A stretch of DNA of 12,042 nt, from assembly GCA_004335635.1 (NCBI GenBank), contig QAXH01005295.1:1-12042 (forward strand). Direction: 5' to 3'. Position 1 is the stretch's first letter. Each line of letters opens with the position of its first letter. Shown here piece after piece: positions 1-7,707 of this stretch. Made by a program: the position numbers and the translations under genes. The notes beneath the pieces are model-generated. The model did not search any database. It saw nothing but the letters and a program-made list of their open reading frames with translations, and was not told the DNA's origin. Origin of the DNA: Chloromonas sp. AAM2. Lineage: Eukaryota > Chlorophyta > Chlorophyceae > Chlamydomonadales > Chlamydomonadaceae.

Positions 1-60
1 GTATCAGTGCATGTATCAGTGCATGTATCAGTGCATGTATCAGTGCATGTATCAGTGCAT
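1..60. repeat. 12-bp minisatellite, five perfect copies
   Basis: The window opens with five identical head-to-tail copies of GTATCAGTGCAT, with no mismatch, followed by non-repeat sequence from base 61. The array may continue to the left of the window. Perfect identity suggests recent slippage or expansion. Confidence 0.97.
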
Positions 61-518
61 GCACCAATCTCTCAAGTCAGGCTTCCTCATGTCAGCTGGA
101 GACTGGCAACGTGACCCCGTACCGGCTGCCAAGAACGTGTTTACCGCACTGCATGCTTCTTCACATTGACCATGCCCCAGATCAATACCAACAGGTGTGG
201 GGAGACCATACTGGTGTGTGCACAGGCGTCTGTCACAAGCATCAAGTATCAAATGTTCCAGGAGCTGGACTTGGCCACACATGTAAGTGGATGGTAAGAA
301 TCCTGCTCTAGCCGCGATTCTCAGCGTAATGCAAGTGAAAGAGTTACGGCATGAACATCGTTAAGCAGCAGAATCCAAAGACAAAGTACACCATTGTAGT
401 AATCCTTCTTTTCGGTCTCTCTCACTGACGCTCTCTCACCGGCGCTCTCTCACTGACGTCCTTTACACGTGTGTGGATGAGTTGATGGTATGCTCTCCCA
501 CCTTGTGATTCAAGGCCA
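61..518. other. Region downstream of gene C, no supported gene
   Basis: This stretch lies 3' of the proposed gene C stop codon. It contains a short tandem CTCTCTCAC-type repeat of about 14-15 bp, roughly three copies at 415-458, and a minus-strand TGTAA at 463-467. Short open frames exist on both strands but show no recognisable domain, no matched splice pair and no consistent codon pattern. A further exon of gene C here cannot be excluded. Confidence 0.5.
463..467 (-). promoter_or_regulatory. TGTAA poly(A) signal, candidate for gene C
   Basis: TGTAA on the minus strand, about 52 nt after the proposed TGA stop (519-521). TGTAA is the usual chlorophycean poly(A) signal, lying a short distance before the cleavage site. 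It also bears on the choice of last exon. The competing frame, with its stop at 422-424, would run past this signal and might lack a stop in the mRNA. Confidence 0.45.
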
Positions 519-1783
519 TCATGTACAGGCCCATATGACTTCAAAGCGTACACCAAAGTGCCGCTCAGATTCATGGTTTGGGCAGCAGGGCAAGTCCCAG
601 CTGTCAGCAAGCCGTGTAGCTGCACCCCGAAGCACATCAAGGGTTCATGCGCACCTGCTGGCACGGCATCAAACTCCTGCCTGGTGATGTTCCCGTCCCA
701 GCGGAAGAAGCCGCGGGGCGCGCCCCCCGGCAGCGGCTGGGGCGGGGCCCCCCGCCGCCAGTACAGGTCTGTGTAGGGCATGGGCGCCTGCAGCCAACAC
801 ACGCGCAGCCTCAGCTTCACCCAAGCACCAGGGGTCAACAGCCTGGTTAGCGCATGTGCTTGAGCACTGTGGCGGCCGCCTTTCGCACTGGTATGTGTCA
901 CGCATTTCTTGTGTACCCGAGGCGCCTATCCACAGTATCTCACTATGCTCCTGCGCCATGAAACCAGACGTCAAGCCTGTGCAGGCTGTGGAAGGTAGAT
1001 GATGTTGCAGTGTACCAATCCCCTCATTCCCATCCACTGCCGTTGTTGCTTGCATGCCAGGCGTCCGGGATGGTTTGCTTGCTCGCATGCACTGCATGGA
1101 ACATCTGGCGCTCTCAGTGGCTTGCCATCAGAGGGGTACAATGTGCTTGCTTGCTGCAACCTGCATTATTGTCTGCAAGCCTTGCATGGCGCACATGACT
1201 GCACGCAGCCATGTGTCATACACCGCCAATCAATCATGCAACTTGCTTCATGCAACGACATCGAAAACTCTGTTGTGATGGCACCAACCCTTATGCACTC
1301 ATGCACCAACCCTCATGCACTGACTGGGTTGGCCAACCTGCATGCAGACCGGCAGCATGATCTAGCTCACCTCTTTAGCAATGTCGTAGCATTTCTTTGT
1401 CTTGTTGAACCAGTCAGGTGGGGGCGGTGTCTCTGCATCTATATCACTGTTGGGCTGATGCATGTCTAGCTCCCAGAACCCGCCTGGCCGGGTAGCATCT
1501 GTGTCGACCTTGCGCAGCACTGTATACCCTGGTATACCAGGTTGTGGTTCAGCACTGCCCAGGGGCTGCATGCAAAGCCATGCAAAGCCAGGTGCCATCA
1601 ACCCCTGCTTACATGCGTAAATACCACATGCTAGACCTGGAAGTGGTGATTGCAGCACGCTGTCCTTTTCAAGTGATGCTGCCGCACCTGTGTCTTGAAT
1701 TGCGCTTGCCGCGTGTAGAGCACGACTCCAACGCAGATGCACAGCAGCAAAAGACCCACAGCACTCCTCCACCGTGGATACAT
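519..1783 (-). CDS. Gene C: small signal-anchored membrane or secretory protein, unknown family
   Basis: Family not recognised. The ATG at 1781-1783 is preceded two codons upstream by an in-frame TGA, which fixes the start. Exon 1 (1688-1783, 32 codons) encodes MYPRWRSAVG, then a hydrophobic LLLLCICVGVVLY stretch and TRQAQFKTQ, ending at donor GTGCGG. A short basic N-terminus before one hydrophobic helix fits a type II signal-anchor or an uncleaved signal peptide, hence the ER/Golgi route. Exon 2 (1371-1565, 65 codons, donor GTGAGC) looks like a Pro/Asp-rich stem ending KKCYDIAKE. Exon 3 (655-787) is strikingly GC-rich and contains WDGNITRQEF, which recalls only the second half of an EF-hand. 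Phases 0, 0 and 1 agree. The last exon (619 to 519, ending FEVIWACT) would need a 35-nt intron, which is suspiciously short. The alternatives are an acceptor at 601 or readthrough to a stop at 422. Exons 1 to 3 are fairly likely; the end is uncertain. Confidence 0.5.
1281..1324. repeat. 22-bp tandem duplication in gene C intron 2
   Basis: Two head-to-tail 22-bp units, 1281-1302 and 1303-1324, each beginning GCACCAACCC and differing at few positions. They lie inside the proposed 583-nt second intron of gene C, in a TGCA-rich background, and have no evident coding role. Confidence 0.7.
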
Positions 1784-1939
1784 TGCTCAAGTAGAAGGCA
1801 GGTATCTTAATCACTCTGTCAAAGACCCCGGGAGTGGTGGCGCAAGAATGCGAAACCGGCACTGCCCTTTACATGCGTGACGTTGCGTGATGTGATGTTG
1901 TCGCCCGGTCACCCTGGTGGCCTGGCCAGTAACCGCCGA

Positions 1940-1966
1940 CCGGTTTGAAATTTGAACCCGAACCGG
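1940..1966. repeat. CCGG-bounded near-palindrome with AAATTT core
   Basis: The block begins CCGGTTT, has GAAATTTGAAC in the middle and ends GAACCGG, so the ends are near-inverted copies. Related pieces occur nearby: a GAACCGGAACCGG stretch near 2220-2233 and CAAATTTGAAC near 3030-3040. It lies about 160 to 180 bp upstream of the gene C start. It may be a protein-binding site or a short dispersed repeat. Confidence 0.45.
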
Positions 1967-2074
1967 ACAAGTACAGGCAGTTTTGGAAACCCAATCTGCA
2001 CTGTCGCAGCCCAGTGGGGACTGGGCGCCTTGTCCTGAGGGAACTCTAGCCCCACGAACCCATTCAAAGGTCCG

Positions 2075-2082
2075 GTATATAA
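2075..2082 (-). promoter_or_regulatory. TATA-like element, possible gene C promoter
   Basis: On the minus strand the sequence reads CGCGTTATATACCGG. It is about 290 bp upstream of the gene C ATG, so initiation some 25-30 nt downstream would leave a 5' leader of about 265 nt. That leader would contain ATGTAA near 1873-1878, a start codon followed at once by a stop. TATATA is palindromic, so a plus-strand promoter is equally possible. Confidence 0.3.
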
Positions 2083-3836
2083 CGCGGGCTGTTGAAGCTG
2101 AGCTGGAGGCTGCGGCTGTGGCATCTGGATCGTCACCGTGACGCTTGCGCTTCAACATCACAAGAATCTGCAGTCAAGCATGATGTGATGTGTTCGTTTT
2201 GTCTTGTGATGTGTTCGACTGAACCGGAACCGGTCTCTTCTCCATTGTCATTCTCCCCCGCCTCCCCCAAGTGAGTTGCACAACATGAGAGAGCGTCCAC
2301 ATGTTTCACCTTAATGCACGTTGCTGGTATATATTCTGCAGAGCAGCCCTAGGTAGCTGAACATATAGTTCCACGTCAAGGCACCTCCTGTACTAGAGTT
2401 TACTCCCTAGAGGTAATGACCAAGCAGTCAGCCAGCAGTCGAAGACCGTCGTCACCACTCCAACTCGCCATGTATCATGTGGTCACCCCCGCCACTGGAT
2501 GGACTTGTGTCTTATGGCGAAAGGACGTCGAACAAGGCTCTGAGACAAGCTGGGACCTCATCAGCAGGCATCCAAGCCAATTTCAATCCCCGTGACGTAA
2601 GAAAGGATTAACAGCTTATTGAATTGCCACATATAGCACGTTCCAACTTCTGGCGATCGCGCCAGTGCGGCATGCCTTTTAATGAACCATTACGCTAATT
2701 TGAGTTGATGTCATATCTGCTTTTCTAAGGGTGTGCTATCGAAAGGTGTCACGTTGGGTGACGGCCACAAGGGCCACTGCAGACTCTCCTTTTGCATGTT
2801 GAGGATGGATCTGGTCACTCCCACCTTGCATTAGATTACTACGGAGTGCAGATGCTTGCTATTGGCTGTTAATACGTGTGTTGTCTTAGCTTGTTGTGTC
2901 GCAGTGGTTGACAATGCTACTCCAAAGTCGAGCTTTGCAGGCCAAGCATGAGTCAGATTCCTGATTGGAACATGGTGATGGCCGGTACCCGCGGTAAAGT
3001 CCCTGGGAAGCTGACCCTGGGAACCGACTCAAATTTGAACAGGCTTTTGTTATCTCAGTGCAGAATTTACATTGGCTTTACGGTCACATAGGTGTCAGCC
3101 CGTGTGAAACCTCTGAGCACAAAGGCACACTTAACCCGGGATAACCGTGCAGCATGGGAGTTAGGTAAGAGCCTGACTAAATGCGAGCATAACTAGGGCC
3201 TTGCCAAAAAAAGAAAAATGGCCCACCAATAAAAAGAAAAATGAGCAGAATAACCACATGATAATCAATCCATTTGTTCAGGCAAATGAGCATCTGGACG
3301 TGGTCCAGGGTAAGTTTCAAGGATGCCACCCTATCCAATGATGTAACCAGGCACGTGCCCTTGTCTCAAAAGGCTATACCGCTGATGATGCATAAGATAC
3401 ATACAGTGCATTCACAGGTCTGGCGCAATATACTACAAATGATTTGCCAGGAGCCCGGTGAGACAGAAGCTTATTTTCAGCAACACGTGCGTCTTCTACA
3501 TCATTCCACCAATCAGCAGCAAGTAACATGTGACACAGCCTGTCCACACACCCTTCTTAAGTTGTTGGCATTTGGAATTATTGTGATGGTTTGAAAAGGA
3601 GAGGATGTGATGCATGTGCAGGATGTGAGGGCGCAGGGCCCAAGATAGCGTAAAGGAACCAGATTGTGAGTCAGGCATGCTCCGGTCGCATAGCAGCATT
3701 TCACAACACAACCGCATCCGCATTATGCAGGTCGCGGTAGCGGTTGGGAACAATATGTAACTTCGTAACTGGTCTTTGACCAGGTTGTTGCTCATAACCT
3801 TTACGTCACCTTGCTCCGAGTGGTACCAAACCCATT

Positions 3837-3856
3837 TTACATTGGCGCCATTTACA
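3837..3856 (-). promoter_or_regulatory. Paired TGTAA poly(A) signals of gene A
   Basis: Two minus-strand TGTAA motifs, at 3852-3856 and 3837-3841, lie 59 to 78 nt after the gene A stop codon. This is the expected motif and distance for a chlorophycean 3' UTR, and it supports the exon 5 model for gene A. Confidence 0.7.
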
Positions 3857-3914
3857 TGGGTGCTTGGTGATCACTTAGGTGACAGCCCGTGTCATTGTAA
3901 TCCTACTGAATGAC

Positions 3915-6486
3915 TCAGGGCCCTGGGCGCTCTTGGATTTTGCCACCTCGAAGTTTGCGCCAGGTCCAGCTTTGCCCCCTGCTGAAGGGCTTGCGTATCA
4001 GCCAGCTGCGGAGCAACAAGCCTTGCCATATGTGCATGTCCCACCTGCATGCACACGCCACGGGCTACTCTGATGGACAAGACATATCCTTGCATGAGCT
4101 GGTGGTCATGTGCACAGACCTGGTCAAGGCCACGTGCCGCTTGAGACTTGATGCAAGCATGTGCATCTGCATGCGTATGATGGGGCCTCGCTCTGCCCTC
4201 GGATCAGGCCGGCAGCAACATCAGAGAGACTCACTAGATTGGTTTGCAGAACTCTCAGAAAGTACGTGCTCAGAAGCGAGGCCTGCGCCCAGCTTGAAGT
4301 GATCAGTGCACGAGTCGCAAAAGTAATTTGGCGAAAGTAGTTTTCAAACAGTCGTGATACCCATGTGGTCAGCACGGTGTCAGTGTGACGAATGCAGTGA
4401 TTTGACAAGCGCTTACTGTGATAGCATAGCGTCAGAACCCCTTCACTCTGAGCAGTGCACTCAACCCTGCAACACCAGCCACGCTTCTTCAGCACCTTCT
4501 GAAGTCGCTTGTCCTATGACCAGTATGGTCGAGTGATTGTCGGCAATGTTTATTTGCATACAGTGAATGACCTCAACACTTACGTGGCAGCCACCTGGAG
4601 GCCATGCTCCAGGGCGAATTCGTCCACTGCGCCCATCACAGCACCTACGTTCCGGCTGCCATCCGAGCAAAGGGACCTGAAGCAGGAAACAGCGTGTGGC
4701 AGCAAGGACTTTGTTTTTACACGTTAACTTAGAGGTGTCTCACAAAAAACAAAACCTGTGTGGTAGCTGTGTGGTGTGGTAGGCCCTTTCTGTAAAAGAA
4801 AACAGGCATCAGTTTGGCTCACAGCTAGTGAAAGGGCTGGCTAAATGCTGTACAGCGCAGGGGACGGGTGTCCTTGACTGGTGGGTAGGCCAGCCAGGGT
4901 ATGCACAGTGCAGCCACCTCTGGCCATGCAAGAACTGCCCAACTGTTGCGTGGCGTATCCCTGAGGGTCTGTTGGCCAGTGCTACTACCATACAATGTTG
5001 CTGCAGACCCGACTAGAACCCAGAATCAGTGCTTTACCCGCTGCCCAGACAAAGCCTCACCAGTCTTGCGCGGACCACATGTCCAGGGCAGACATGTAGT
5101 CATGGCCAGCTATGAGGCCGCCGGGTCGGAGTTTGGGCCACCAAGCCTCCAGATCTTCTTTCACCTGCAAACGGCAGCCTCTGGCATGCGTTGGGCAGAT
5201 GATGCAGCTTGCTGAACTGACAAAAAACCAGCCGAACAAGATGCTGAGCAGCCCAGGGCTGAAGGCCTCACGTGACAACCAGACGGAGTCTACACCTGGC
5301 AATGTTCATGCACTCTCTCATACTCACCACACAATAGTCATGTCGTGCATCCACGTATATGTAGTCGACCATCCCCGGCACCACTTGTACCGCCTCAACC
5401 GTAGAATTGCGAACAATGACTGCCCGGTCGCCATATGGCACCATCCGCGCTTTGGTCTGTGCCAGGAATTGTTCTTGCTCATTGTTGTCGACATTAGAGA
5501 GCTGAAAAACAAAGAGCAAGAAAAAGCAGTTCATTATTGGCTGCTTGACACGAGTTCAAGTGTGCTCAGTCCAGTTCGGTCAGAACAGGCCGCTTGTTTG
5601 CGTTGTACTGTCGTGTGTTGCTTGTTCTTACAGTGCCCTCCACATACTACCACGCACATGCACATGCTTACAAACGTTGTCTAACCCTATTGCCATCAGC
5701 GCTAATTTCCGTTCCATCTGGGCATAGGCGCGGGCGCTTCTGCCTCCTTCACAACCGTGAGCACATGCCTGACGACAAGGCTGCCAATGCAAGGGGCTGC
5801 TGGTTTTGAATAGCCACGTAGCAAGAACAGTACCTGAAGCATGATTATCCGCAACGCAATCCGATGACGGTCAAGATCCTATCAACGCAAAATGAGTATT
5901 GCTCGTTCTTGTAATGCCTTCCTACAGAGCACCCTTGCTGCCAGTGGGATTCCCTTTCACTTGTGTCGGACGACCAATGATATGCTCTCCCACTTTGAAG
6001 AAATTCCACCAATAAAAAAGCACGTGCCGAGGGCAGGGATTGAGCTACCCTGGCTGCAAACGTCCAGGCCTGACTCACATCAGCGTAGTTTGTCAGCCGG
6101 CGCCAAAGGTCGACCAGATAGTACTGAGTACAAGACGGCCAGTCGCGTAACGTGAGGTTGGCAAATTCCCCCTTCTGCACGCCAAGCTCCACACCAGTCC
6201 TGTACCCCATGGCTTCCACAAGCTTGCCCAGGTCATCACGTGAGGCAGGTGGGATGAGAAACGGCTGTGCCTTGCCGCCACGATGAAGTCTTTGTATTTC
6301 AAACGCCTTGATTGCAGCAAACATGTCATAAGGTTCTGGCGGTGTTGGAAAAGTTTCACCTGTGGAAGAGTTCAGGAAATGTTGTAATGTTCGTACGCCA
6401 GCCAAGGCAGCGGCAGCAACTTCAGATTTTGATGCCAATGCCGTTTTGATGCCAACTGCCAGGCTCCTGCCAATTTCGCTGTACAT
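3915..6486 (-). CDS. Gene A: class I SAM-dependent methyltransferase-like protein, 5 exons, 302 aa
   Basis: Exons: 6079-6486, 5328-5501, 5061-5164, 4584-4676 and 3915-4044; intron phases 0, 0, 2, 2; donors GTGAGT, GTGAGT, GTGAGG, GTAAGT; all acceptors CAG. Seen in the protein: motif I GVELGVQKGEFA (98-109), the Glu/Gly-rich SAM-binding loop; YYLVDLW (122-128), the strand-2 acidic region; YVDARHDY (185-192); WWPKLRPGGLIAGHDY (202-217); DWS (228-230); GAVMGAVDEFA (240-250); SWLIRKPF (273-280) near the end. This order matches class I methyltransferases of the Methyltransf_24/FkbM-like type common in green algae; the substrate is unknown. Residues 1-45 are Ala-rich without a clear signal peptide. 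The ATG is the first after an in-frame TAG, but a signal-peptide exon upstream is possible. Two sequons (N110-L-T, N168-S-T) are present. Paralogue B lies upstream in the same orientation. Exons 2-5 are firm; the 5' end is less sure. Confidence 0.87.
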
Positions 6487-7616
6487 GCAGTCGGATGTCG
6501 CCAGCTCCAGTGGTGACTACCACTTGTTGCCTTCACTTGATGTTATGTTTTTTACGGCAGCAACAGCGACAGCAACTCCAGGGCACTCTCTCTTTGGTCA
6601 GATTACTGTGAAGCTGGCTAAGCAAACCTACAACAATTTGGGCCAGAAACAAGTTGTGGCTGCAACCAGCTCAAGCTCTAATTTGGTCAAGAGAACCTGA
6701 TTCAAATCTGCGTGTTGATCCTTGCATCCCCTGCCCATGTGGGCTGCTGCATGCACTACAGCAAGAAGTATCGGTGAGCTGCAACGGGGCGAAACCTGAT
6801 GGCGAGAGCGCATGAGTTCAAGTCACATTCAAATCAATCGCGTGCATCCGTGCGTTTGCCAGTCAGTGAAGACAAAATGGCTTACTCTCCTACAAAGTCC
6901 CGCAGCAACGCACAAAAACAGACTATTAAACGCTCGGGTGAACACAAGGGACATAAGAAGGCGTGACCAGACAACTCCCAAACCGACAGATTCCTCACCT
7001 TGATTTGCTGCCGTGAGATGCCTTTGCTTCTGAATTGTATGCTGCCCGGCCTGCAACGTCCTCGTAGGTCCTTGTGCCCTGGAAAGAGTGGCAGCCTCCT
7101 GTAAAGCATCAGCAGTGCTGCGGCTCAGAACGCATACCGCATCATCGCACAAGCCCTGGTCGAAATGCCCAGGTATTTAGATTCCACTAGACGAGAAGAA
7201 GAGTGGCGTGATAGAATCAGCCGGTATAGCTAGCACCAGGGGTGCTACCCTTAAACGGTGCATTTCAGCAACATTGAGCAGCAGCTAGCAACGTTCTAGC
7301 ATGGCTGGAATGTTGTTAGCCGGATGTTAGCACTGTTAGCACCCACAACATTGGTGTTATCATTCCACAACATTGTGCTTATTCAACAACCTCTGTCGCC
7401 ACACCTGGTCTGGTGGACTATCAGAGTACCAATGCTAAAGAAGAGACGTGTGATGGATTTTGGAAGTATCTGCGAAGGAGATAAGTCAAAAGAAAGAATT
7501 GGGCAGAGCGCTGCGCACAAGGGCAACACACAGCTCAGTGCCTCACCTGGAACAACCTCTGCCGCCACACCTGGTCTCGTGTACTATCAGAGTGCTAAAG
7601 AAGTACTATCAGAGTA
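6487..7616. other. Intergenic region between gene A start and gene B end
   Basis: This 1.1-kb spacer separates the two paralogues. It contains part of the 165-bp direct repeat at 7385-7616, clustered ACAACATT and AATGTTGT words at 7308-7375 that form imperfect inverted repeats, and a possible signal-peptide exon at 6886-6954. No minus-strand TGTAA occurs between about 6800 and 7616, where the gene B poly(A) signal would be expected. No TATA box is evident upstream of gene A. Confidence 0.5.
6886..6954 (-). other. Possible signal-peptide exon upstream of gene A
   Basis: An ATG at 6952-6954 opens MSLVFTRAFNSLFLCVAAG followed by LCRR, and then meets a good donor, GTAAGC, in phase 0. The peptide has the basic-hydrophobic-polar shape of a secretory signal. 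Joining it in frame to gene A needs a phase-0 acceptor; the only candidate seen is a weak TAG at 6517-6519, without a pyrimidine tract, whereas all acceptors in genes A and B are CAG. It is therefore an alternative 5' end for gene A, or chance. Confidence 0.2.
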
Positions 7617-7707
7617 CTAAAGAAGAGAAGTATAACGATTGATAGGATTGGGCAGTGTGCTATGCACAAGGGCAACGCACAGCTCATGTGCCCGAGTTGC
7701 AACACCA
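7385..7707. repeat. About 165-bp direct repeat, two copies, overlapping the end of gene B
   Basis: Copy 1 runs about 7385-7550 and copy 2 about 7551-7707. Both start with AACAACCTCTG, then CGCCACACCTGGTCT, ACTATCAGAGT and CTAAAGAAG, and both end with a GGGCAG...GCACAAGGGCAAC...CACAGCTCA block. Copy 2 also carries a local duplication of ACTATCAGAGT plus CTAAAGAAG. The last part of gene B exon 5 and its stop codon lie in copy 2. Confidence 0.8.

Larger units (their letters stand above)
1784..3914. other. 2.1-kb intergenic region between genes C and A
   Basis: No gene supported. It should hold the 5' flank of gene C at its left end and the 3' flank of gene A at its right end. It contains a TATA-like site near 2075-2082, a CCGG-bounded near-palindrome at 1940-1966, an A-rich stretch at 3205-3243 in which AAAAAGAAAAATG occurs twice, and a hairpin near 3769-3787 (CTGGTC, TTT, GACCAG). 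A plus-strand frame of about 100 codons beginning near 3286 has no recognisable domain or splice context. Confidence 0.55.

Noticed and set aside
1930..3040. GTTCAAATT-like words considered as tRNA B boxes
   Set aside because: No matching A box or cloverleaf could be drawn around them; they belong to the CCGG near-palindrome family.
3286..3594. Plus-strand open frame of about 100 codons in the intergenic region
   Set aside because: No domain, signal peptide, splice context or nearby poly(A) motif that would support it.
3496..3795. Minus-strand frame containing a FTLSWALRP stretch, considered as the last exon of gene A
   Set aside because: It lacks a good acceptor in the right phase. The exon at 3915-4044 has a CAG acceptor, the correct phase, a WLIRKP motif matching gene B's WVIRKP, and TGTAA signals after it.
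4124..4495. Minus-strand frame of about 120 codons inside gene A intron 4
   Set aside because: It can be joined in phase after exon 4 but has no family resemblance, and the matching exon 5 of genes A and B lies elsewhere.
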